Shown here piece after piece: positions 1-11,800 of a DNA stretch of 64,000 bases (position 1 is its first letter; each line of letters opens with the position of its first letter). Source of the stretch: Strongylocentrotus droebachiensis. Lineage: Eukaryota; Echinodermata; Echinoidea; Camarodonta; Strongylocentrotidae. The position numbers were made by a program, and so were the translations under genes. The notes under the pieces were generated by a model, which was not told where the DNA came from, made no database searches, and saw nothing but the letters and a program-made list of their open reading frames with translations. The DNA is taken from NCBI GenBank assembly GCA_035222895.1, contig JAVYIG010007847.1, positions 32,414 through 96,413 of the forward strand. The letters run 5' to 3'.

Positions 1-111
1 TTGAATACCTTGAATACCAAAGCTTCTGGAAGAAAGCAGTCTCCAGTTGCCAAGCTTCCAGGTCTAACTTCATGTAAAGAGGGATTCAATTTTGTGGAAA
101 ATGTTTTTTAA
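1..111 (+). other. possible C-terminal coding tail entering from the left edge
   Basis: Frame 1 is open from the window edge for 36 codons to a TAA at 109-111. It is lysine- and serine-rich (for example KASGRKQSPVAKLPG) with no recognised domain. The opposite strand is also open for about 29 codons here, so strand choice is weak. It could be the last exon of a gene further left or chance. Confidence 0.2.
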
Positions 112-1343
112 AGTATGCAAAATATCATACCTTGGAAGTAGGCATGAATTTATACAAAAATTATTTTCCCATCAGTGTCTGCTAGTGAGTTACTCTTGTA
201 TTTGGCACTGTGCAGTTACGGATGTACATGTACATGGACAGTTGAATAATTCATCAGGATTAAACTTGTTCTTCTTCACTTCAGTGACCAGTACATATCA
301 AGATTTGATTTGAAAGAATCAAGTGTAAAATAGAGGGTATTTCTTTTACTCCATATCATATATATGAAGCGACAGCAATACAAAGTTACAAACCCATATT
401 CATAGAATAAATATAACTGTACAATTGCACTTGCACATATTTACAAAATTTATAATTGCATGTTTGATGAAATTATTAAGACCAGCAACAAGCAACAATC
501 ACTCAGGCTTCATCAGTCACACTTTGCACTACCAACTCCAGGATCAGAGCTTCCTGGAGTTAACTTTGCACGCTATCTGCATTCCATGTTAGGATTGAAA
601 TCTGCAAATTATGACACGATATCACATGCAGTGGATTTTTAATAAAGGAAGGTGGGCATTATAGGGCTACGTCTTAAATTAGAGCCCGTGAAGACAGGTA
701 ACTACAGGTGATTACAGGTAACTAAGGTAACTACATGTATTAGTTCATACACTGAAGGTTTGCCTGTGAAAATTGCTTCACTAAGCATCTTAATCATGCA
801 ATGCAATTGATTCATAAATAATAAATAATATACAACTGTAGTGTAGAAGGTAAACATATTTGATAGTCAATATTTATACCCAACATTAACATGGATTTTT
901 ACAAAATAATAATGCGTAGCTGAACTGTTATGACTTATGGGTTAAATGATCCCCATTATCCCATCTAATTCGAATTTAATTTTGTATGTGTGCGTAAATA
1001 CGTGCCTGCACGGGCTCCACTGTACTTAGTTTTAGGAATACTTACAAATGCAATGTTCTTCAAATTCTATCCCGTGCTGAGCTGAGGGCTGAAGCTGCAG
1101 AGCTCGCTCCAGCTCCCCGTCAGTGACCGGTCCAATCACTGAGCCGAAGCCATACCGCCCTTACCAGTTCACGAGCTTTTTCTCTCGTCACTCAAGTCAA
1201 TCAACAGGCTACAATAGCTTTTTTCAGATGAAATGTTCAGTACACTATTTCACAGCTACAGGCCGGGTGCATTGACAGTTGTTTTTGAAAATAACAGTGA
1301 AAAAAGGAACCGAATTCACAGTCGTAGCCGAGCCTGGCCAGCG
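112..1343. other. no gene recognised
   Basis: AT-rich sequence. A 60-codon ORF at 460-642 has no recognisable domain or splice context. A GC-richer patch at about 1070-1200 has no clear function. No tRNA or rRNA was seen. Confidence 0.5.
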
Positions 1344-1352
1344 CCATTAATG
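1344..1352. repeat. left 9-bp target-site duplication of the foldback element
   Basis: CCATTAATG directly abuts the left end and is repeated exactly at 16366-16374, directly after the right end. CATTAATG is itself palindromic, so these 8 bases would also match as an extension of the inverted repeat, but only with a one-base gap. The ungapped direct 9-bp match is the simpler reading. Confidence 0.75.
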
Positions 1353-1500
1353 ACCGGCGTGAAGTTGGATGGATATTCGATATTCACATTCAAATTGTGA
1401 AGTTGGATGAATATTCATATTCATATTCAGATTGTGAAGTTGGATGGATATTCGACATTCATATTCAAAAATTCAATATTTGTTAATCAAATAGTCTGAC
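1353..1500 (+). repeat. left outer terminal domain of the foldback element
   Basis: Three head-to-tail subrepeats of about 37-40 bp, each beginning GTGAAGTTGGATGRATATTC, then an AT-rich stretch ending ATCAAATAGTCTGAC. By eye it is about 95% identical to the reverse complement of 16216-16365. This is the likely transposase recognition region and the true terminal inverted repeat. Confidence 0.85.
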
Positions 1501-4500
1501 GGCTTTAACGGGGCAGGCAGCTAGCCCAAAAGGTCAAGTAGTATCCGGGCAACCCGAAAATACTTTGCTTGCCCTGGCCCATGAAGGTAAAGTAAGTCTA
1601 AATCAAGGCTATCCACGGGCAAGCATTTCAAGAATTTATGAAATGTACTCCATGTGTATAGAGGGCGCTATAGAGATTGCCTCACGGCTTAAGCGGGGCA
1701 GGCAACTAGCCCAAAGGGTCAAGTAGTATCCGGGCAACCCAGAAATACTTAGCTTGCCCTGGCCCATGAAGGTTAAGTATGTCTAAATCAAGGCTATCAA
1801 AGGGCAAGTATTTCAAGAATTTATGAAATGTACTCCATGGGTATAGAGGGCGCTATAGAGATTGCCTCACTGCTTTAGCGGGGCAGGCAACTAGCTTAAA
1901 GGGTCAAGTAGTATCCGGGCAACCCAGAAATACTTCGCTTGCCCTGGCCCATGAAGGTTAAGTATGTCTAAATCAAGGCTATCAAAGGGCAAGCATTTGA
2001 AGAATTTATGAAATGTACTCCATGGGTGTAGAGGGCGCTATAGAGAATGCCTCACGGCTTTAGCGGGGCAGGCAACCAGCCCAAAGGGTCAAGTAGTATC
2101 CGGGCAACCCAGAAATACTTAGCTTGCCCTGGCCCATGAAGGTTAAGTATGTCTAAATCAAGGCTATCAAAGGGCAAGTATTTCAAGAATTTATGAAATG
2201 TACTCCATGGGTATAGAGGGCGCTATAGAGATTGCCTCACGGCTTTAGCGGGGCAGGCAACTAGCTTAAAGGGTCAAGTAGTATCCGGGCAACCCAGAAA
2301 TACTTCGCTTGCCCTGGCCCATGAAGGTTAAGTATGTCTAAATCAAGGCTATCAAAGGGCAAGCATATTTCAAGAATTTATGAAATGTACTCCATGGGTA
2401 TAGAGGGCGCTATAGAGAATGCCTCACGGCTTAAGCGGGGCAGGCAACTAGCCCAAAAAGTCAAGTAGTATCCGGGCAACCCAGAAATACTTCGCTTGCC
2501 CTGGCCCATGAAGGTTAAGGGTGTGCAATTCAAGACTATCCGAGGGCAAGCATTTCAAGAATTTTGAAATATACTCAATGGGTATAGAGGGCTATAGAAA
2601 ATGCCTCACGGCCTTAGCAGGGCAGGCAACTAGCCCAAAGGGTTAAGTAGTATCCAGGCAACCCAAAAAAACTTCGCTTGCCCTGGCCCATGAAGGTTAA
2701 GGGTGTGCAATTCAAGACTATTCACGGGCAAGCATTTCAAGAATTTATGAAATGTACTTCATGGGTATAGAGGGCGCTATAGAGATTGCCTCACGGCTTT
2801 AGCGGGGCAGGCAACAAGCCAAAAAGTTCAAGTAGTATCCGGACAACCCCAAAATACTTTGCTTGCCCTGGCCCATGAAGGTTAAGGGTGTGCAATTCAA
2901 GACTATCCACGGGCAAGCATTTCAAGAATTTATGAAATGTACTCCATGGGTATAGAGGGCGCTATAGAGATTGCCTCACGGCTTTAGCGGGGCAGGCAAC
3001 TAGCCCAAAGGGTCAAGTAGTATCCGGGCAACCCATAAATACTTCGCTTGCCCTGGCCCAAGAAGGTTAAGGGTGTGCAATTCAAGACTATTCACGGGCA
3101 AGCATTTCAAGAATTTATGAAATGTACTCCATGGGTATAGAGGGCGCTATAGAGAATGCCTCACGGCTTAAGCGGGGCAGGCAACTAGCCCAAAGGGTCA
3201 AGTAGTATCCGGGCAACCCAGAAATACTTCGCTTGCCCTGGCCCATGAAGGTTATGGGTGTGCAATTCAAGACTATCCACTGGCAAGCATTTCAAGAATT
3301 TATGATATATGCTCCATGGGTATAGAGGGCGCTATAGAGAATGCCTCACGGCTTAAGCGAGGCAGGCAACTAGCCCAAAGGGTCAAATAGTATCCGGGCA
3401 ACCCAAAAATACTTCGCTTGCCCTGGCCCATGAAGGTTAAGGGTGTGCAATTCAAGACTATCCACGGGCAAGCATTTCAAGAATTTATGAAATGTGCTCC
3501 ATGGGTATAGAGGGCGCTATAGAGAATGCCTCACGGCTTTAGCGGGGAAGGCAACTAGCCTAAAGGGTCAAGTAGTATCCGGGCAACCCCAAAATACTTT
3601 GCTTGCCCTGGCCCATGAAGGTTAAGGGTGTGCAATTCAAGACTATCCACGGGCAAGCATTTCAAGAATTTAAGAAATGTACTCCATGGGTATAGAGGGC
3701 GCTATAGAGATTGCCTCACGGCTTAAGCGGGGCAGGCAACTAGCCCAAAAGGTCAAGTAGTATCCGGGCAACCCAGAAATTCTTCGCTTGCCCTGGCCCA
3801 TGAAGGTTAAGGGTGTGCAATTCAAGACTATCCACGGGCAAGCATTTCAAGATTTTATGAAATGTGCTCCATGGGTATAGAGGGCGCTATAGAGAATGCC
3901 TCACGGCTTTAGCGGGGCAGGCAACTAGCCTAATGGGTCAAGTAGTATCCGGGCAACCCAGAAATACTTCGCTTGCCCTGGCCCATGAAGGTTAAGGGTG
4001 TGCAATTCAAGACTATCCACGGGCAAGCATTTCAAGATTTTATGAAATGTGCTCCATGGGTATAGAGGGCGCTATAGAGAATGCCTCACGGCTTTAGCGG
4101 GGCAGGCAAATAGCACAAAGGGTCAAGTAGTATCCGGGCAACCCAGAAATACTTCGCTTGCCCTGGCTCATGAAGGTTAAGTATGTCTAAATCAAGGCTA
4201 TCCACGGGCAAGCATTTGAAGAATTTATGAAATGTACTCCATGGGTATAGAGGGCGCTATAGAGAATGCCTCACGGCTTAAGCGGGGCAGGCAACTAGCC
4301 CAAAAGGTCAAGTAGTATCCGGGCAACCCGAAAATACTTTGCTTGCCCTGGCCCATGAAGGTTAAGGGTGTGCAATTCAAGACTATCCACGGGCAAGCAT
4401 TTCAAGAATTTATGAAATGTGCTCCATGGGTATAGAGGGCGCTATAGAGAATGCCTCACGGCTTTAGCGGGGAAGGCAACTAGCCTAAAGGGTCAAGTAG

Positions 4501-7500
4501 TATCCGGGCAACCCCAAAATACTTTGCTTGCCCTGGCCCATGAAGGTTAAGGGTGTGCAATTCAAGACTATCCACGGGCAAGCATTTCAAGAATTTAAGA
4601 AATGTACTCCATGGGTATAGAGGGCGCTATAGAGATTGCCTCACGGCTTAAGCGGGGCAGGCAACTAGCCCAAAAGGTCAAGTAGTATCCGGGCAACCCA
4701 GAAATTCTTCGCTTGCCCTGGCCCATGAAGGTTAAGGGTGTGCAATTCAAGACTATCCACGGGCAAGCATTTCAAGATTTTATGAAATGTGCTCCATGGG
4801 TATAGAGGGCGCTATAGAGAATGCCTCACGGCTTTAGCGGGGCAGGCAACTAGCCTAATGGGTCAAGTAGTATCCGGGCAACCCAGAAATACTTCGCTTG
4901 CCCTGGCCCATGAAGGTTAAGGGTGTGCAATTCAAGACTATCCACGGGCAAGCATTTCAAGATTTTATGAAATGTGCTCCATGGGTATAGAGGGCGCTAT
5001 AGAGAATGCCTCACGGCTTTAGCGGGGCAGGCAAATAGCACAAAGGGTCAAGTAGTATCCGGGCAACCCAGAAATACTTCGCTTGCCCTGGCTCATGAAG
5101 GTTAAGTATGTCTAAATCAAGGCTATCCACGGGCAAGCATTTGAAGAATTTATGAAATGTACTCCATGGGTATAGAGGGCGCTATAGAGAATGCCTCACG
5201 GCTTAAGCGGGGCAGGCAACTAGCCCAAAAGGTCAAGTAGTATCCGGGCAACCCGAAAATACTTTGCTTGCCCTGGCCCATGAAGGTTAAGGGTGTGCAA
5301 TTCAAGACTATCCACGGGCAAGCATTTCAAGAATTTATGAAATGTACTCCATGGGTATAGAGGGCGCTATAGAGAATGCCTCACGGCTTTAGCGGGGCAG
5401 GCAACTAGCTTAAAGGGTCAAGTAGTATCCGGGCAACCCAGAAATACTTCGCTTGCCCTGGCCCATGAAGGTTAAGTATGTCTAAATCAAGGCTATCCAC
5501 GGGCAAGCATTTGAAGAATTTATGAAATGTACTCCATGGGTATAGAGGGCGCTATAGAGAATGCCTCACGGCTTTAGCGGGGCAGGCAACTAGCCCAAAA
5601 GGTCAAGTAGTATCCGGTCAACCCAGAAATACTTCGCTTGCCTTGGCCCATGAAGGTTAAGTATGTCTAAATCAAGGCTATCAAAGGGCAAGCATTTGAA
5701 GAATTTATGAAATGTGCTCCATGGGTATAGAGGGCGCTATAGAGAATGCCTCACGGCTTTAGCGGGGAAGGCAACTAGCCTAAAGGGTCAAGTAGTATCC
5801 GGGCAACCCCAAAATACTTTGCTTGCCCTGGCCCATGAAGGTTAAGGGTGTGCAATTCAAGACTATCCACGGGCAAGCATTTCAAGAATTTATGAAATGT
5901 GCTCCATGGGTATAGAGGGCGCTATAGAGAATGCCTCACGGCTTTAGCGGGGAAGGCAACTAGCCTAAAGGGTCAAGTAGTATCCGGGCAACCCCAAAAT
6001 ACTTTGCTTGCCCTGGCCCATGAAGGTTAAGGGTGTGCAATTCAAGACTATCCACGGGCAAGCATTTCAAGAATTTAAGAAATGTACTCCATGGGTATAG
6101 AGGGCGCTATAGAGATTGCCTCACGGCTTAAGCGGGGCAGGCAACTAGCCCAAAAGGTCAAGTAGTATCCGGGCAACCCAGAAATTCTTCGCTTGCCCTG
6201 GCCCATGAAGGTTAAGGGTGTGCAATTCAAGACTATCCACGGGCAAGCATTTCAAGATTTTATGAAATGTGCTCCATGGGTATAGAGGGCGCTATAGAGA
6301 ATGCCTCACGGCTTTAGCGGGGCAGGCAACTAGCCTAATGGGTCAAGTAGTATCCGGGCAACCCAGAAATACTTCGCTTGCCCTGGCCCATGAAGGTTAA
6401 GGGTGTGCAATTCAAGACTATCCACGGGCAAGCATTTCAAGATTTTATGAAATGTGCTCCATGGGTATAGAGGGCGCTATAGAGAATGCCTCACGGCTTT
6501 AGCGGGGCAGGCAAATAGCACAAAGGGTCAAGTAGTATCCGGGCAACCCAGAAATACTTCGCTTGCCCTGGCCCATGAAGGTTAAGTATGTCTAAATCAA
6601 GGCTATCCACGGGCAAGCATTTGAAGAATTTATGAAATGTACTCCATGGGTATAGAGGGCGCTATAGAGAATGCCTCACGGCTTAAGCGGGGCAGGCAAC
6701 TAGCCCAAAAGGTCAAGTAGTATCCGGGCAACCCGAAAATACTTTGCTTGCCCTGGCCCATGAAGGTTAAGGGTGTGCAATTCAAGACTATCCACGGGCA
6801 AGCATTTCAAGAATTTATGAAATGTACTCCATGGGTATAGAGGGCGCTATAGAGAATGCCTCACGGCTTTAGCGGGGCAGGCAACTAGCTTAAAGGGTCA
6901 AGTAGTATCCGGGCAACCCAGAAATACTTCGCTTGCCCTGGCCCATGAAGGTTAAGTATGTCTAAATCAAGGCTATCCACGGGCAAGCATTTGAAGAATT
7001 TATGAAATGTACTCCATGGGTATAGAGGGCGCTATAGAGAATGCCTCACGGCTTTAGCGGGGCAGGCAACTAGCCCAAAAGGTCAAGTAGTATCCGGGCA
7101 ACCCAGAAATACTTCGCTTGCCTTGGCCCATGAAGGTTAAGTATGTCTAAATCAAGGCTATCAAAGGGCAAGCATTTGAAGAATTTATGAAATGTACTCC
7201 ATGGGTGTAGAGGGCGCTATAGAAAATGCCTCACGGCTTTAGCGGGGCAGGCAACCAGCCCAAAAGGTCAAGTAGTATCCGGGCAACCCCCAAATACTTT
7301 GCTTGCCCTGGCCCATGAAGGTTAAGGGTGTGCAATTCAAGACTATCCACGGGCAAGCATTTCAAGAATTTTGAAATATACTCCATGGGTATAGAGGGCG
7401 CTATAGAGAATGCCTCACGGCTTTAGCGGGGCAGGCAACTAGCCCAAAGGGTCAAGTAGTATCCGGGCAACCCATAAATACTTCGCTTGCCCTGGCCCAA

Positions 7501-8860
7501 GAAGGTTAAGGGTGTGCAATTCAAGACTATTCACGGGCAAGCATTTCAAGAATTTATGAAATGTACTCCATGGGTATAGAGGGCGCTATAGAGAATGCCT
7601 CACGGCTTAAGCGGGGCAGGCAACTAGCCCAAAGGGTCAAGTAGTATCCGGGCAACCCAGAAATACTTCGCTTGCCCTGGCCCATGAAGGTTATGGGTGT
7701 GCAATTCAAGACTATCCACTGGCAAGCATTTCAAAAATTTATGATATATGCTCCATGGGTATAGAGGGCGCTATAGAGAATGCCTCACGGCTTAAGCGAG
7801 GCAGGCAACTAGCCCAAAGGGTCAAATAGTATCCGGGCAACCCAAAAATACTTCTTTTGCCCTGGCCCATGAAGGTTAATGGTGTGCAATTCAAGACTAT
7901 CCACGGGCAAGCATTTCAACAATTTATGAAATGTACTCCATGGGTATAGAGGGCGCTATAGAGAATGCCTCACGGCTTTAGCGGGGCAGGCAACTAGCCC
8001 AAAAGGTCAAGTAGTATCCGGGCAACCCAGAAATACTTCGCTTGCCCTGGTCCATGAAGATTAAGGGTGTGCAATTCAAGACTATTCACTGGCAAGCATT
8101 TCAAGAATTTATGAAATATACTTCATGGGTATAGAGGACTATAGAAAATGCCTCACGGGTTTAGCGGGTTAGGCAACTAGCCCAAAGGGTCAAGTAGTAT
8201 CCGGGCAACCCAGAAATACTTCGCTTGCCCTGGCCCAAGAAGGTTAAGGGTGTGCAATCAAGACTCTCCACGGGCAAGCATTTCAAGAATTTTGAAATAT
8301 ACTCAATGGGTATAGAGGGCGCTATAGAGAATGCCTCACGGCTTTAGCGGGGCAGGCAACTAGCCCAAAAGGTCAAGTAGTATCCGGGCAACCCAGAAAT
8401 ACTTCACTTGCCCTGGCCCATGAAGGTTAAGGGTGTGCAATTCAAGATTATCCACGGGCAAGCATTTCAAGAATTTATGAAATGTACTCCATGGGTATAG
8501 AGGGCGCTATAGAGAATGCCTCACGGCTTTAGCGAGGCAGGCAACTAGCCTAAAAGGTCAAGTAGTATCCGGGCAACCCAGAATTACTTCGCTTGCCCTG
8601 GCCCATGAAGATTAAGGGTGTGCAATTCAAGACTATCCACGGGCAAGCATTTCAAGAATTTATGAAATGTACTCCATGGGTATAGAGGGCGCTATAGAGA
8701 ATGCCTCACGTCTTTATCGGGGCAGGCAACTAGCCCAAAGGGTCAAGTAGTATCCGGGCAACCCAGAAATACCTCGTTTGCTCTGGCCCATGAAGGTTAA
8801 GGGTGTGCAATTCAAGACTATCCACGGGCAAGCATTTCAAGAATTTTGAAATATACTCCA
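1501..8860 (+). repeat. left-arm 185-bp tandem array, about 40 units
   Basis: GCCTCAC landmarks fall at 1679, 1864, 2049 and 2234, giving a 185-bp period; occasional units are 182-187 bp. Each unit has GCTTGCCC followed by GGGCAAGC, an 8-bp inverted pair. Two main variants differ in one block: GGTTAAGTATGTCTAAATCA versus GGTTAAGGGTGTGCAATTCA. The first variant makes up the outer units (about 1580-2345) and recurs at about 4175-7160. I saw none of it in the right arm. Confidence 0.95.
3490..6819 (+). repeat. five-unit (925-bp) higher-order repeat within the left array
   Basis: Block 3490-4414 recurs almost unchanged at 4415-5339 and again at about 5895-6819. The set of private variants (GGGGAAGGCAACTAGCCTAAA, GAATTTAAGAAATG, AGAAATTCTTCGC, GCAAATAGCACAAAG) returns in the same order at offsets of 925 and then 1,480 bp, both multiples of 185. 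This shows recent block amplification. Confidence 0.85.
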
Positions 8861-8880
8861 TGGGTATAGAGGGCGCTATA
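8861..8880. other. 20-bp centre of the giant palindrome
   Basis: The left array reads through ACTCCA (ending 8860) into TGGGTATAGAGGGCGCTATA, and then the sequence turns round with TGGAGTACATTTC at 8881. The centre is itself part of a normal repeat unit, so no unique internal sequence remains between the arms. Confidence 0.85.
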
Positions 8881-11800
8881 TGGAGTACATTTCATAAATT
8901 CTTGAAATGCTTGCCCGTGGATAGTCTTGAATTGCACACCCTTAATCTTCATGGGCCAGGGCAAGCAAAGTATTTCTGGGTTGCCCGGATACTACTTGAC
9001 CTTTTGGGCTAGTTGCCTGCCCCGCTAAAGCCGTGAGGCATTCTCTATAGCGCCCTCTATACCCATGGAGTATATTTCATAAATTCTTGAAATGCTTGCC
9101 CGTGGATAGTCTTGAATTGCACACCCTTAACCTTCATGGGCCAGGGCAAGCGAAGTATTTTTGGGTTGCCCGGATACTATTTGACCCTTTGGGCTAGTTG
9201 CCTGCCTCGCTTAAGCCGTGAGGTATTTTCTATAGCCCTCTATACCCATTAAGTATATTTCAAAATTCTTGAAATGCTTGCCCGTGGATAGTCTTGAATT
9301 GCACATCCTTAACCTTCATGGGCCAGGGCAAGCGAAGTATTTCTGGGTTGCCCGGATACTACTTGACCTTTTGGGCTAGTTCCCTGCCCCGCTAAAGCCG
9401 TGAGGCAATCTCTATAGCGCCCTCTATACCCATGGAGTACATTTCATAAATTCTTGAAATGCTTGCCCGTGGATAGTCTTGAATTGCACACCCTTAACCT
9501 TCATGGGCCAGGGCAAGCGAAGTATTTCTAGGTTGCCCGGATACTACTTGACCTTTTGGGCTAGTTGCCTGCCCCGCTAAAGCCGTGAGGCATTCTCTAT
9601 AGCGCCCTCTATACCCATTGAGTATATTTCAAAATTCTTGAAATGCTTGCCCGTGGAGAGTCTTGATTGCACACCCTTAACCTTCTTGGGCCAGGGCAAG
9701 CGAAGTATTTCTGGGTTGCCCGGATACTACTTGACCCTTTGGGCTAGTTGCCTGCCCCGCTAAGGCCGTGAGGCATTCTCTATAGCGCCCTCTATACCCA
9801 TGCAGCACATTTCATAAATTCCTGAAAAGCTTGCCCGTGAATAGTCTTGAATTGCACACCCTTAACCTTCATGGGCCAGGGCAAGCGAAGTATTTCTGGG
9901 TTGCCTGGATACTACTTGACCCTTAGGGCTAGTTGCCTGCCCCGCTAAGGCCGTGAGGCATTGTCTATAGCGCCCTCTATACCCATGGAGCACATTTCAT
10001 AAATTCCTGAAATGCTTGCCCGTGAATAGTCTTGAATTGCACACCCTTAACCTTTATGGGCCAGGGCAAGCGAAGTATTTCTGGGTTGCCCGGATACTAC
10101 TTGACCTTTTAGGCTAGTTGCCTGCCCCGCTAAGGCCGTGAGGCATTCTCTATAGCGCCCTCTATACCCATGCAGCACATTTTATAAATTCTTGAAATGC
10201 TTGCCCGTGGATAGTCTTGAATTGCACACCCTTAACCTTCATGGGCCAGGGCAAGCGAAGTATTTCTGGGTTGCCCGGATACTACTTGACCTTTTGGGCT
10301 AGTTGCCTGCCCCGCTTAAGCCGTGAGGCATTTTCTATAGCCCTCTATACCCATTAAGTATATTTCAAAATTCTTGAAATGCTTGCCCGTGGATAGTCTT
10401 GAATTGCACACCCTTAACCTTCATGGGCCAGGGCAAGCGAAGTATTTCTGGGTTGCCCGGATACTACTTGACCCTTTAGGCTAGTTGCCTGCCCCGCTAA
10501 AGCCGTGAGGCATTCTCTATAGCGCCCTCTATACCCATGGAGCACATTTCATAAAATCTTGAAATGCTTGCCCGTGGATAGTCTTGAATTGCACACCCTT
10601 AACCTTCATGGGCCAGGGCAAGCGAAGTATTTCTGGGTTGCCCGGATACTACTTGACCTTTTGGGCTAGTTGCCTGCCCCGCTTAAGCCGTGAGGCAATC
10701 TCTATAGCGCCCTCTATACCCATGGAGTACATTTCATAAATTCTTGAAATGCTTGCCCGTGGAGAGTCATGATTGCACACCCTTAACCTTCTTGGGCCAG
10801 GGCAAGCGAAGTATTTCTGGGTTGCCCGGATACTACTTGACCCTTTGGGCTAGTTGCCTGCCCCGCTAAGGCCGTGAGGCATTCTCTATAGCGCCCTCTA
10901 TACCCATGCAGCACATTTCATAAATTCCTGAAAAGCTTGCCCGTGAATAGTCTTGAATTGCACACCCTTAATCTTCATGGGCCAGGGCAAGCGAAGTATT
11001 TCTGGGTTGCCCGGATACTACTTGACCCTTTAGGCTAGTTGCCTGCCCCGCTAAAGCCGTAAGGCATTCTCTATAGCGCCCTCTATACCCATGGAGCACA
11101 TTTCATAAAATCTTGAAATGCTTGCCCGTGGATAGTCTTGAATTGCACACCCTTAACCTTCATGGGCCAGGGCAAGCGAAGTATTTCTGGGTTGCCCGGA
11201 TACTACTTGACCTTTTGGGCTAGTTGCCTGCCCCGCTTAAGCCGTGAGGCAATCTCTATAGCGCCCTCTATACCCATGGAGTACATTTCATAAATTCTTG
11301 AAATGCTTGCCCGTGGATAGTCTTGAATTGCACACCCTTAACCTTCATGGGCCAGGGCAAGCAAAGTATTTTGGGGTTGCCCGGATACTACTTGACCCTT
11401 TAGGCTAGTTGCCTTCCCCGCTAAAGCCGTGAGGCATTCTCTATAGCGCCCTCTATACCCATGGAGCACATTTCATAAATTCTTGAAATGCTTGCCCGTG
11501 GATAGTCTTGAATTGCACACCCTTAACCTTCATGGGCCAGGGCAAGCGAAGTATTTTTGGGTTGCCCGGATACTATTTGACCCTTTGGGCTAGTTGCCTG
11601 CCTCGCTTAAGCCGTGAGGTATTTTCTATAGCCCTCTATACCCATTAAGTATATTTCAAAATTCTTGAAATGCTTGACCGTGGATAGTCTTGAATTGCAC
11701 ACCCTTAACCTTCATGGGCCAGGGCAAGCGAAGTATTTATAGGTTGCCCGGATACTACTTGACCTTTTAGGCTAGTTGCCTGCCTCGCTAAAGCCGTGAG

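Noticed and set aside
8803-9012. Open frames inside the foldback array (also 15720-15905)
   Set aside because: They read across the 185-bp repeat and the palindrome centre; units elsewhere are closed in the same frame. Not genes.
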